In this document: in pieces, positions 52,303 through 60,666 of the stretch
Layout: every line of letters begins with the position of its first letter
How positions within the stretch are numbered: position 1 is the stretch's first letter
Assembly (NCBI RefSeq): GCF_008123965.1
Contig: NZ_VSTH01000053.1
Location: 1 to 64,000 of the forward strand
Origin: Bradyrhizobium hipponense
GTDB lineage: Bacteria > Pseudomonadota > Alphaproteobacteria > Rhizobiales > Xanthobacteraceae
DNA length: 64,000 bases
Reading direction: 5' to 3'
Notes under the pieces: model-generated
Seen by the model: only the letters and a program-made list of their open reading frames with translations
Told to the model about the DNA's origin: nothing
The model's database searches: none
Translations under genes and position numbers: made by a program

Positions 52303-53733
52303 TCAACCGGGCCGCGTCATCTTCTCCGGCTGCACGAGGCGGTCGAACTCGTCCGCCGAGACGAAGCCCAGGCGGAGCGCTTCCTCTTTCAGCGTGGTGC
52401 CGTTGGCATGCGCCGTCTTCGCCACCTTGGCCGCATTGTCGTAGCCGATCCTGGGCGCGAGCGCCGTCACCAGCATCAGCGAGCGCTGCATCAACTCCCT
52501 GATGCGCTTTTCATCGGCGCGAATGCCGCTGACGCAATGTTCGGTGAGGGAGCGCGCGGCGTCCGCGAGCAGGCGGATCGAATGCAGCATGTTGTATGCG
52601 AGCACGGGCTTGTAGACGTTGAGCTCGAAATGCCCCTGGCTGCCGGCTACCGTGATTGCGGTGTGATTGCCGAACACCTGGCAGCACACCATGGTCATCG
52701 CTTCGCACTGAGTGGGGTTGACCTTGCCCGGCATGATCGATGAGCCCGGCTCGTTCTCCGGCAGGATCAGCTCGCCGAGGCCCGAGCGCGGGCCTGATCC
52801 GAGCAGGCGGATGTCGTTGGCGATCTTGAACAGCCCCGTCGCCACCGAATTGATGGCGCCGTGCGCCAGCACATAGGCGTCGTTGGAGGCCAGTGCCTCG
52901 AATTTGTTGGCGGCGCTGGTGAAGGGCAGTTTTGTGATCCCGACCACGTGCCTGGCGAACAGTCTTGCGAAGCGAGGGCTCGAGTTGAGGCCGGTGCCGA
53001 CGGCGGTACCGCCCTGTGCCAGCGGATAGAGATCCTTCACCGCGACCTTGAGGCGGGCAATCCCGCTTTCGACCTGCGCGGCATAGCCGGAAAATTCCTG
53101 GCCGAGCGTCAGCGGGGTCGCATCCTGGGTGTGGGTACGGCCGATCTTGACGATCCTGGCGAACTCTTTTTCTTTCTTGAGCAGCGCGCGCAGCAATTCG
53201 CCGAGCGCCGGAATGAGATCGGCGGTGATGCGGCTGGCAGCGGCGATATGCATCGCGGTCGGGAACGAGTCGTTCGACGACTGGCTCATGTTGACGTGAT
53301 CGTTGGGGTGGACCGGCTTCTTGGCGCCGAGCTCGCCGCCGAGCAGCTCATTGGCGCGGTTGGCGATCACCTCGTTGAGGTTCATGTTGGTCTGCGTGCC
53401 GGAGCCGGTCTGCCACACCACCAGCGGAAAATGATCGTCGAGCTTGCCCTCGATCACCTCGCGCGCGGCGCGGATGATGGCGTTGGCGCGGCGCTGGTCG
53501 AGCAGCCCGAGTTCGCGGTTGGACTGTGCGGCCGCGAGCTTGACGATGCCCAGCGCATGCACGAGCGCGATCGGCATGCGGTCGGTGCCGATGCGAAAGT
53601 TCTGGCGCGAGCGCTCGGTCTGCGCTCCCCAATAGCGATCGGAGGGGACCTCGATGGGACCAAAACTGTCGGTCTCGACGCGGGGCGCGGACCGCGAGGA
53701 GCGGGCAGTCTTTGATCTAGCGGTCTTGGCCAT
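52303..53733 (-). CDS. fumC: Class II fumarate hydratase
   Basis: A 476-residue fumarase of the citric acid cycle, iron-independent. Visible are the signature [15 protein letters not shown] (catalytic Ser loop), [20 protein letters not shown] and [20 protein letters not shown]. The first 18 residues are a basic, Ser/Arg-rich extension. Start at 53733; two extra Met codons lie just upstream (to 53745). It is followed downstream by the DUF4169 and RHH genes after a 276-base gap. Confidence 0.97.
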   Translation of the reverse strand: MAKTARSKTARSSRSAPRVETDSFGPIEVPSDRYWGAQTERSRQNFRIGTDRMPIALVHALGIVKLAAAQSNRELGLLDQRRANAIIRAAREVIEGKLDDHFPLVVWQTGSGTQTNMNLNEVIANRANELLGGELGAKKPVHPNDHVNMSQSSNDSFPTAMHIAAASRITADLIPALGELLRALLKKEKEFARIVKIGRTHTQDATPLTLGQEFSGYAAQVESGIARLKVAVKDLYPLAQGGTAVGTGLNSSPRFARLFARHVVGITKLPFTSAANKFEALASNDAYVLAHGAINSVATGLFKIANDIRLLGSGPRSGLGELILPENEPGSSIMPGKVNPTQCEAMTMVCCQVFGNHTAITVAGSQGHFELNVYKPVLAYNMLHSIRLLADAARSLTEHCVSGIRADEKRIRELMQRSLMLVTALAPRIGYDNAAKVAKTAHANGTTLKEEALRLGFVSADEFDRLVQPEKMTRPG

Positions 53734-53835
53734 GAGCATATCCATTCTGCCGCACGGAATGCCGCGTGGCCTCTTGATATGCTCATCTATATAGGCAGTT
53801 CGGCGCCGCGCGACGGCCGCGCGCGCCAGCCTGGA

Positions 53836-54354
53836 TCATTTCTTGCGGAAACGGTCGAGCCGCACGACTTCCGCGCCGCCCTGGTTCGGCGGGGGCGGCT
53901 CCTCGGCGCTTTCGGCTGTTTCGGCGGTGGGTTCAGGCACCGCAACGGCCGATGGGGCAGGCGCCGCCGGCAGGGTCTCGGGCGCTATCTCGGCAACGTC
54001 GGAGGTGTCGAACTGCAGGCCGAATTTCACGGACGGATCGAGGAAGCTCTTGATGGCGCTGAACGGCACCACCAGCCGCTCCGGAATGCCACCAAAGGAC
54101 AGCCCGACTTCGAAGCGGTCCTCAAGCACCGTGAGGTCCCAGAACTGGTGCTGGAGGATGATCGTCATCTCTTCCGGATATTGCGCGAGCAGCCGCGCCG
54201 AGATCTTCACGCCCTCGGCCTTCGATACGAAGGTGATGAAGAAATGATGCTCGCCGGGCAGTCCATGGGACGCGGCATCGGTCAGCACCTTGCGGAGCAC
54301 GCCGCGCAGCGCGTCGCGGGCCAGCACATCGTATCGGATATGATCGGTCGCCAT
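53836..54354 (-). CDS. sspB: SspB-family ClpXP adaptor
   Basis: A 172-residue adaptor. The N-terminal domain (HIRYDVLARDALRGVLRKVL, HHFFITFVSKAEGVKISARL, QYPEEMTIILQHQFWDLTVL, LSFGGIPERLVVPFSAIKSF) is the alphaproteobacterial SspB fold. An Ala/Pro/Glu-rich linker follows and the protein ends in VVRLDRFRKK, the short tail that docks on ClpX. SspB carries ssrA-tagged proteins to ClpXP. The start at 54354 is preferred to 54405. It lies directly downstream of the ssrA gene, whose tag it would recognise. Confidence 0.9.
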   Translation of the reverse strand: MATDHIRYDVLARDALRGVLRKVLTDAASHGLPGEHHFFITFVSKAEGVKISARLLAQYPEEMTIILQHQFWDLTVLEDRFEVGLSFGGIPERLVVPFSAIKSFLDPSVKFGLQFDTSDVAEIAPETLPAAPAPSAVAVPEPTAETAESAEEPPPPNQGGAEVVRLDRFRKK

Positions 54355-54504
54355 GGTGGTCCTGTTGCATTCCGGAAGGCGGGCCCCGCCGGCCCGACTC
54401 GCCAAGCCGCAATAGTACCGCGCCTGACCGGTCAGCAGGAGTCCCCCGCCGGGAAGGAAATTAATAAGGTAAGTGGAGGCTTCTGTTGCCAGGTGCCTCC
54501 GAAC

Positions 54505-54855
54505 CCCGCCTAACGGAGCTTAACCCGTTAGGACTTCAGAATGGTCTTTCAAACTGCGTTACGCAGCCTGAGCAACCGGAGCAAAGTTGTCGTTGGCAAC
54601 TATTGCAGTAGCCCGATAACGGCGGAACAATACCGGGAAAAAGCACGCCCTTTACGCCCTCGTCGATCCTATTTCGCCCCCGCCAAAGCCCGCATTTCGG
54701 CGGGCTGAAGCCCGTTAATCGGTGGGCTTTGGTGGAGGCGCCGGGTACCGCCCCCGGGTCCGAATGGTTTATTACGACGACCGTTTATTTCCATAGCCGG
54801 CGAACCGGCACCCCCAATATAGGGGGCAAAGCTTTCAAATAACAGGGGTTTGGCG
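54505..54855 (-). ncRNA. ssrA: tmRNA, circularly permuted two-piece type
   Basis: On the minus strand the acceptor piece comes first and ends in CGCCTCC-ACCA (3' A at 54730). After a spacer of about 48 bases the coding piece begins GGGGGCGAAATAGGATCGACG at 54681. GGGGGCG and CGCCTCC pair over seven bases with a G3-U wobble, the alanine identity element. The tag frame GCC...TAA (54597-54559) encodes ANDNFAPVAQAA. Hairpins at 54509-54532, 54796-54809 and 54811-54826 fit the flanking helices. The outer ends are approximate. The RNA rescues stalled ribosomes and tags proteins for ClpXP. Confidence 0.93.
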
Positions 54856-54931
54856 GGGCCATGGCGAGGTTCCTTTGGATAGGTTCCGGATGACCTTGGC
54901 CGCGCCATCGCCTGCGTTCTAAGCTCCTGAC

Positions 54932-55525
54932 ATGTCCTCGAATTCCTCACCGGCCGCGCAAGAGCCGGGCCATTCAGCTGCCCCCAGCCTAGTCGCGCTG
55001 TTCCTGGCCTTTGCCCGGATGTCGCTGGCCGGCTTCGGCGGGGTCCTGGTGTTTGCCCGGCGGGCCATCGTCGATCAGCATCGCTGGATGACGCCGGACG
55101 AATTCAACGAGACGTTTGCGCTCCGCCATTTCCTGCCGGGGCCTAATATCGTCAATTTGTCGATGGTGTTCGGGGCGCGGCTGCCCGGGATCGCAGGCGG
55201 TGTTTCCGCTTTTGCCGGGCTGCTCGTGCCTCCGACGCTGATCATGACCGTGCTCGCGATCATCTATGCCAAATTCGGCGAGATGGATGTGCTGCGCCAC
55301 AGCCTTGCGGGCATCTTCTGCGCCGCGGTCGGTCTTTTGATCGCGGTCGTGTTGCGCATGATGACGCCGCTGCTCAAGAAGGCGGACATCGTCGGGCTGA
55401 TCCTGATGCTTGCAGTGTTCGCCGCCATCGGCGTGCTGCGCCTGCGGCTCCAGGCGGTGCTGCTGGTCGCGATTCCCATCAGTGTTGCCGTGACGTTCCT
55501 CCTGCGGAGGAAGGTAGCAGCATGA
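54932..55525 (+). CDS. Chromate transporter, N-terminal-half subunit (ChrA family)
   Basis: A 197-residue membrane protein, one half of a split chromate ion transporter. It shows FLAFARMSLAGFGGVLVFAR, the FGG motif, DEFNETFALRHFLPGPNIVN with the PGPN motif, and six or so TM helices. Its stop overlaps the ATG of the second-half gene (ATGA at 55522-55525). It is divergent from ssrA. Short-chain ChrA proteins work as pairs; here the partner frame is broken. Confidence 0.9.
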   Translation: MSSNSSPAAQEPGHSAAPSLVALFLAFARMSLAGFGGVLVFARRAIVDQHRWMTPDEFNETFALRHFLPGPNIVNLSMVFGARLPGIAGGVSAFAGLLVPPTLIMTVLAIIYAKFGEMDVLRHSLAGIFCAAVGLLIAVVLRMMTPLLKKADIVGLILMLAVFAAIGVLRLRLQAVLLVAIPISVAVTFLLRRKVAA

Positions 55526-56051
55526 CCAGCGAGAGCCCGATTTGGGTGCTGATCTCCACCTTTGGCCTGATGTCGCTGTTCGCGGTCGCGGCGCTGCGGC
55601 AGCCGTGCCCGAGATGCATCGCATCGCGGCCGAGGTGCATCACTGGATGACGGACAAGCAGTTCGCCGACGCCTACGCGATCGCGCAGCTCTCGCCCGGT
55701 CCCAACGTCCTGATCGTCACGTTGATTGGCTATGCCGTCGCCGGCATCCCCGGCGCGCTGGCGGCGAAGCTGGCGATGTGCCTGCCGACGGCCCTGCTTG
55801 CCTATTTAGTCAGCCGGCTCCTGAACCGGCCCACCCAATCGCGCTGGCCCGGCCTGATTCAGGCTGCACTGGTTCCGCTCTCGATCGGATTGATGGCAGC
55901 GAGCGCCCTGATCCTGGCGCAGTCGACCAATCGTAGCGTTACCGCTTTGCTAATAACCGCGGCGGTTGCCATCCTCGCGACGCTATCGCGCGTCAATCCG
56001 CTGTGGCTGCTGCTCGCCGGAGGCCTGTTGGGTTTTGCTGGCATTGTGTGA
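55522..56051 (+). pseudogene. Chromate transporter second half, single-base frameshift
   Basis: From the coupled ATG at 55522 the frame reads TSESPIWVLISTFGLMSLFAV and then runs into a stop (about 55648). The homologous continuation GAAAAVPEMHRIAAEVHHW, LSPGPNVLIVTLIGYAVAG and four more TM helices lies in the next frame to 56051. The break is at GTCGCGGC near 55584, where family members have a Gly-Gly motif and one G appears lost. A true mutation, a sequencing error or, less likely, programmed frameshifting would explain it. Everything else looks intact, so any loss must be recent. Confidence 0.85.
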
Positions 56052-56146
56052 TGAAAATCGCTAGGCAGTGATCCGGGCGGGGGATCCATTTTCCAGCCGA
56101 TTAGAACAACAGTGCTCGTGACTTACAGGTCGCGGAGGAGACATGC

Positions 56147-56908
56147 ATGGCCGATACGATGGGCCACTCAGCGACAGCCAACCGCAACACCTCGGTGGCG
56201 ATCGGCTTTTGTCTGCTGGCCATTGCGCCGCAGATTTTCGAACTCGTCTGGTCGATCGGGACGATCTTCGGCTGGGGCGCGGGGCGCGGTCCGGCCACGG
56301 TCCTGATCAGCCACGCCACCGCGCTGCTCGCGAGCGCTCCCGCCGCGCTGATCGGAGCGATCGGCGGTGACACCAAGAAGGCGTCATCTGACGTGCTGCT
56401 GGCGCTGATCTATTCCTATCCGATTTTTGTGGTGGCAATTCTCACGCTGTTCATGACGATCAAGTCGGCACAGGACTATATCGGCGGTATCGTGCTGATG
56501 GCGCTCGCCTTGTTTGCGCTGTGGGCCTCCAGCGATTTGCAGGGGATGCGCGGCTTCTCTTTTGGCGCGGGTACGGCGCCGCGGATGTTCGGCGGGCTGC
56601 TCGTCGCACTCGGCGCCGGCATCGCGTTGACGGGGCTGCTGACCGATGGCCCGGCGATGGCGCATTATGCCTGGCGCGGGCCTCTGTTCGTGATGGTCTC
56701 GATCGTCTTCTTCGCCCTCGCGATCCGTCCGCTCGGCGTGGTGGTTACGGCCTTCGCGAGCTTCCTGATCGCGGCGATGGGCACGCATGAGACACGTTGG
56801 GTCGAAGCGATCATCGTCGGCGCCTGCCTGACGCTCGGCTGCGCGCTGCTCTTCCCGTACGTGCTCGGGCTGCCGATGCCGATGTTCCCGCGCTTCCTGG
56901 CTCAGTGA
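56147..56908 (+). CDS. TctB-family small permease subunit (tripartite tricarboxylate transporter)
   Basis: A 253-residue membrane protein with about six TM helices. The C-terminal 150 residues carry the TctB pattern (DLQGMRGFSFGAGTAPRMFG, GLLVALGAGIALTGLL, RPLGVVVTAFASFLIAAMGT); the N-terminal 90 residues are an extra hydrophobic region. GGAGGAG precedes the ATG. The TctA gene follows by seven bases. Together they form the permease of a Tct-type carboxylate importer. Confidence 0.88.
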   Translation: MADTMGHSATANRNTSVAIGFCLLAIAPQIFELVWSIGTIFGWGAGRGPATVLISHATALLASAPAALIGAIGGDTKKASSDVLLALIYSYPIFVVAILTLFMTIKSAQDYIGGIVLMALALFALWASSDLQGMRGFSFGAGTAPRMFGGLLVALGAGIALTGLLTDGPAMAHYAWRGPLFVMVSIVFFALAIRPLGVVVTAFASFLIAAMGTHETRWVEAIIVGACLTLGCALLFPYVLGLPMPMFPRFLAQ

Positions 56909-56915
56909 GGATGTG

Positions 56916-58481
56916 ATGTTCGATCTCTTCCACAATCTGGGCCTCGGTTTCGGTGTGGTGTTTCAGGTCTCCTGGTGGTCACCCTGGTGGCTCTATGGCC
57001 TGTCTCTCCCGATCTCGATCAATATTCTGATGTGCCTGATTGGCGCATTGGTTGGCACGCTTGTCGGCGTGCTTCCCGGCATCGGCACCGTCGCAACTGT
57101 GGCGATGCTCCTGCCGATCACGTTCGGATTGCCGCCCGTTGGCGCGCTGATCATGCTCGCCGGCATCTATTACGGTGCCCAGTACGGCGGCTCGACGACC
57201 TCGATCCTGGTCAATATTCCCGGTGAGGCGACATCGGTCGTCACCGCCATCGACGGCCACCAGATGGCGAAGCAAGGCCGCGCCGGTCCGGCGCTGGCGA
57301 TCGCGGCGATCGGCTCGTTCTTCGCCGGCTGCGTCGCGACCGTTTTGATCGCAGTCCTCGGCGCGCCACTCACAAAACTCGCGCTGGCGTTCGGTCCGGC
57401 CGAATATTTCTCGCTGATGGTGCTCGGCCTGATTTTCGCGGTGGTGCTGGCCAAGGGCTCGGTGTTGAAGGCGATCGCGATGATCGTGTTCGGCCTGCTG
57501 TTGTCGATGGTTGGCTCGGATATCGAGACCGGCGCCTCGCGCATGGCGTTCAACATTCCGGAACTGGCCGACGGCCTGGGCTTCGCGACGGTGGCGATGG
57601 GCGTCTTTGGCTTCGCCGAGATCATCCGCAATCTCGACGCCGGCGCCGAAATGAACCGCGATCTCGTGCAGCAGAAGATCAGCGGCCTGATGCCGACCAG
57701 GAAAGACCTGGTCGACTCGACGCCTGCGATTCTGCGCGGCACCGTGCTGGGCTCCATCCTCGGCATCCTGCCGGGTGGCGGCGCTGTCATCGCGTCCTTT
57801 GCGTCCTATACGCTCGAGAAGAAGATCGCCAAGAACCCGTCGCGGTTCGGCCGCGGCGCAATCGAGGGCGTGGCGGCGCCGGAAAGCGCCAACAACGCGG
57901 CGGCGCAGACCTCGTTCATTCCGTTGCTGACGCTCGGCATCCCGCCGAACGCGGTGATGGCGCTGATGGTCGGCGCGATGACCATTCACGGCATCGTGCC
58001 GGGCCCGCAGGTGATGCAGAAGCAGCCGGACCTCGTCTGGGGCATGATCGCCTCGATGTGGATCGGCAATCTGATGCTGATCATCATCAACCTGCCGCTG
58101 GTCGGAATCTGGGTGCGGCTGTTGCGCGTGCCTTACCGGCTGATGTTCCCCTCGATCGTGATCTTCTGCGCGATCGGCATCTACTCGGTGAACAACGCAC
58201 CGGTCGACGTCATCCTCGCGGGCGTGTTCGGCCTCGTCGGCTACTGGCTGATCAAGCACGATTTCGAGCCGGCGCCGCTGCTGCTCGGCATGGTGCTGGG
58301 ACCGCTGATGGAAGAGAACCTGCGCCGTGCGCTTCTGATTTCGCGCGGCGACTGGAGCGTGTTCCTGACGCGCCCGCTGTCCGCCGTGTTGCTGGCGATC
58401 GCGGCGTTCCTCCTGGTACTCACCGTGCTGCCCGCGTTGCGCGCCAAGCGCGACGAGGTGTTCACCGAATCCGAGAATTGA
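56916..58481 (+). CDS. TctA-family large permease subunit
   Basis: A 521-residue protein with 11-12 TM helices. TctA words are GALVGTLVGVLPGIGTVATV, YYGAQYGGSTTSILVNIPGE, LGILPGGGAVIASFASYTLE and PESANNAAAQTSFIPLLTLG, the pair of duplicated glycine/proline motifs thought to form the substrate path. ATG 56916 is preceded by GAGG; a GTG one codon earlier is possible. No TctC binding protein is encoded here, so it must come from elsewhere in the genome. Confidence 0.94.
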   Translation: MFDLFHNLGLGFGVVFQVSWWSPWWLYGLSLPISINILMCLIGALVGTLVGVLPGIGTVATVAMLLPITFGLPPVGALIMLAGIYYGAQYGGSTTSILVNIPGEATSVVTAIDGHQMAKQGRAGPALAIAAIGSFFAGCVATVLIAVLGAPLTKLALAFGPAEYFSLMVLGLIFAVVLAKGSVLKAIAMIVFGLLLSMVGSDIETGASRMAFNIPELADGLGFATVAMGVFGFAEIIRNLDAGAEMNRDLVQQKISGLMPTRKDLVDSTPAILRGTVLGSILGILPGGGAVIASFASYTLEKKIAKNPSRFGRGAIEGVAAPESANNAAAQTSFIPLLTLGIPPNAVMALMVGAMTIHGIVPGPQVMQKQPDLVWGMIASMWIGNLMLIIINLPLVGIWVRLLRVPYRLMFPSIVIFCAIGIYSVNNAPVDVILAGVFGLVGYWLIKHDFEPAPLLLGMVLGPLMEENLRRALLISRGDWSVFLTRPLSAVLLAIAAFLLVLTVLPALRAKRDEVFTESEN

Positions 58482-58536
58482 GCAGAAGCGGCGTGCAACG
58501 CGAAAAGTTAGCCTGCAGGATCAAGCTCATAGGCGG

Positions 58537-58560
58537 GGGGTGGAACGCGAGTTCCGCCCC
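58537..58560 (+). terminator. Terminator-like hairpin after tctA
   Basis: GGGGTGGAAC-GCGA-GTTCCGCCCC is a 10-bp stem with one G-T pair, 55 bases after the TctA stop, followed by TTGTCGTT. Confidence 0.6.
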
Positions 58561-58595
58561 TTGTCGTTGCGGTCGGGAACGCTCACTTTTTCGGG

Positions 58596-58601
58596 TATAA
58601 T
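58596..58601 (+). promoter_or_regulatory. Candidate -10 element for thyA
   Basis: A perfect TATAAT occurs 112 bases before the thyA ATG. The matching -35 (near 58573) is poor. Between it and the gene, the 10-mer AAGGTTTTTG is repeated at 58687-58696 and 58699-58708. There is no good Shine-Dalgarno sequence before the ATG. Confidence 0.4.
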
Positions 58602-58712
58602 CTATGCCGGCCGGCGAATCGCTGCTGTCGCAGCGCGTGGGCGGCCGCTAAGTTGGCCGTTCTCCCCAAAGGCTGCCGTCTTCTTAAAGGTTTTTGCTAA
58701 GGTTTTTGGCAC

Positions 58713-59507
58713 ATGCACCAGTATCAGGACCTGCTCGAGCGGATTCTTTCAGACGGCGCCGAGAAGACCGATCGGACCGGCACCGGCACGCTGTCGATAT
58801 TCGGCCATCAGATGCGCTTCAACCTGTCCGCTGGCTTTCCGATGCTGACTACCAAGCGACTGCCGCTGAAGGCGATCGTGCATGAGCTTCTGTGGTTCCT
58901 GAAGGGCGACACCAACATCAAATATCTGCGCGACAACGGCGTCACCATCTGGGACGAGTGGGCGGACGCGAACGGCGATCTCGGCCCGGTCTACGGCCAT
59001 CAATGGCGGTCCTGGCCTGCGCCGGACGGGCGCAGCATCGACCAGATCGCGAATGTCGTCGACATGATCAAGCGCAACCCGGACTCGCGCCGCCTGATCG
59101 TCTCGGCCTGGAATCCGGCCGAAGTCGACAAGATGGCGCTGCCGCCGTGCCACTGCCTGTTCCAGTTCTACGTCGCGAACGGAAAGCTGTCGTGCCAGCT
59201 CTATCAGCGCTCGGCCGACGTGTTCCTCGGCGTGCCCTTCAACATCGCCTCCTACGCGCTGCTCACCATGATGGTCGCGCAGGTCACCGGCCTGAAACCG
59301 GGCGATTTCGTGCATTCGTTCGGCGATACCCATCTTTATTCCAACCACCTGGAACAGGCGCGGCTCCAGCTCACGCGCACGCCGCGCGCGCTGCCGATGA
59401 TGCGGATCAACCCTGACGTGAAGGACATCTTCTCCTTCCGCTACGAGGATTTCGAGCTGGTTGGCTACGATCCGCACCCGCACATCAAGGCGGCGGTCGC
59501 GGTCTGA
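58713..59507 (+). CDS. thyA: Thymidylate synthase
   Basis: A 264-residue enzyme that converts dUMP to dTMP with methylene-tetrahydrofolate. The catalytic Cys lies in [13 protein letters not shown]; nucleotide-binding [13 protein letters not shown] and [20 protein letters not shown] are intact, as is the N-terminal [17 protein letters not shown]. Length equals the E. coli enzyme. folA, whose product regenerates the folate used, lies two genes downstream, so the three genes probably form an operon. Confidence 0.98.
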   Translation: MHQYQDLLERILSDGAEKTDRTGTGTLSIFGHQMRFNLSAGFPMLTTKRLPLKAIVHELLWFLKGDTNIKYLRDNGVTIWDEWADANGDLGPVYGHQWRSWPAPDGRSIDQIANVVDMIKRNPDSRRLIVSAWNPAEVDKMALPPCHCLFQFYVANGKLSCQLYQRSADVFLGVPFNIASYALLTMMVAQVTGLKPGDFVHSFGDTHLYSNHLEQARLQLTRTPRALPMMRINPDVKDIFSFRYEDFELVGYDPHPHIKAAVAV

Positions 59508-59512
59508 CGCAG

Positions 59513-59998
59513 ATGTCGCTCAACATCCGCCGCGCGCGCCCCGGCGAAGCCGGGCTCGTTCTCTCTTTCATCCGCGAGCTCGCCGCGTACGAAAAGCTTT
59601 CGCATGAGGTTGAGGCAACCGAGGCGATGATCGCCGACGCGCTGTTCGGCAGCGATCCGCGGCTGTATTGCGCGATCGCCGAGTGGAACGGCGAGCCGGT
59701 CGGTTTCGCGGTGTGGCTCGTCAATTTCTCCACCTTCAGCGGCCGCCACGGCATCTATCTTGAGGACCTCTATGTGCGGCCGTCGCATCGGGGCCGGGGC
59801 CTCGGCAAGGCACTGCTGGTTTATCTGGCCAACGAATGCGTCGAGAACGGCTGGTCGCGCCTGCAATGGGCGGTGCTCGACTGGAACGCGCCGTCGATCG
59901 CGTTCTACAAGTCGCTAGGCGCCGTCATGATGGACGACTGGACGTTGTGTCGCGTCACCGGACTCGCGTTGGCACGCCTTGCCGGGAGAGGGGCGTGA
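59513..59998 (+). CDS. GNAT-family N-acetyltransferase
   Basis: A 161-residue enzyme. The acetyl-CoA motif is LEDLYVRPSHRGRGLGKALL, with the late motif WAVLDWNAPSIAFYKSLGA typical of the diamine N-acetyltransferase-like group. It starts five bases after the thyA stop and its own stop overlaps the folA ATG by one base, so it is embedded in the thyA-folA operon. Acceptor unknown. Confidence 0.92.
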   Translation: MSLNIRRARPGEAGLVLSFIRELAAYEKLSHEVEATEAMIADALFGSDPRLYCAIAEWNGEPVGFAVWLVNFSTFSGRHGIYLEDLYVRPSHRGRGLGKALLVYLANECVENGWSRLQWAVLDWNAPSIAFYKSLGAVMMDDWTLCRVTGLALARLAGRGA

Positions 59999-60507
59999 TG
60001 GAGATCGTCTTCGTCGTCGCAATCGCAGAGAACGGCGTCATCGGCGCTGCTGGAGCGATTCCGTGGCGATTGAAAGCCGACATGCAGCGTTTCAAGGCAC
60101 TTACGGTCGGCAAGCCCGTGATCATGGGTCGCAAGACCTTCGAGTCGCTGCGCCGGCCGCTGCCCGGCCGCACCAACATCGTCGTCACGCGCGATGCCGC
60201 CTACCGTGCCGCCGGCGCCGTCGTCGCGACCTCGGCGGAGGATGCGGGCGCGGTTGCGCGTGGTGACGCCCTGCGGCGTTCGGCCGCCGAGATTGCCGTG
60301 ATCGGCGGCGCCGAGATCTATCGCCAATGGATCGATCGCGCCGATCGCCTCGAAATCACCGAAGTGCACGCGCGGCCCGAAGGTGACGCCCATTTCGAGA
60401 TCGATAGGGCGCGATGGGAGGAAATCAGCCGCCTCCGTCATCCCGCCGGTCCTGACGACAGCGCCGACTTCTCCTATGTGACATATCGTCGGCGACCGCG
60501 CCATTAA
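59998..60507 (+). CDS. folA: Dihydrofolate reductase
   Basis: A 169-residue enzyme reducing dihydrofolate with NADPH. Motifs are VVAIAENGVIGAAGAIPWRL (Met20-loop region), KADMQRFKALTVGKPVIMGR with the KTFESL loop, PGRTNIVVTRD, and IGGAEIYRQW. The catalytic acid position after PW-R-L-K-A-D is Asp. The start is ATG 59998, overlapping the GNAT stop; the frame upstream belongs to that gene. Confidence 0.96.
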   Translation: MEIVFVVAIAENGVIGAAGAIPWRLKADMQRFKALTVGKPVIMGRKTFESLRRPLPGRTNIVVTRDAAYRAAGAVVATSAEDAGAVARGDALRRSAAEIAVIGGAEIYRQWIDRADRLEITEVHARPEGDAHFEIDRARWEEISRLRHPAGPDDSADFSYVTYRRRPRH

Positions 60508-60575
60508 CCGCATTCGTCAATGTTTACATTGACTTTTTCCTGCCCGAGCATAGCTCGAAAGACGGACAAGGCTGC

Positions 60576-60604
60576 GTTGTAAGGGACCTGCCGGTCCCCT
60601 ATAA
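60576..60604 (+). promoter_or_regulatory. Possible heat-shock (RpoH) promoter for hflKC
   Basis: GTTG (60576-60579), 18 bases, CCTATAA (60598-60604) resembles the alphaproteobacterial RpoH consensus CTTG-N17-18-CYTATNT with one mismatch in the -35. It lies about 63 bases before the hflK start. This is weak evidence, but HflKC acts on the heat-shock-related FtsH protease. Confidence 0.3.
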
Positions 60605-60666
60605 AGCCGGACCGGACAATGCGGGCCGGGCAAGTTCTAGTTCTGGTCTGCCGAGGAGACTGTCGA

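Noticed and set aside
60508-60560. CAATG-TTTA-CATTG dyad as an operator for hflK
   Set aside because: The arms are only five bases and the motif lies next to the folA stop. It is too weak to call.
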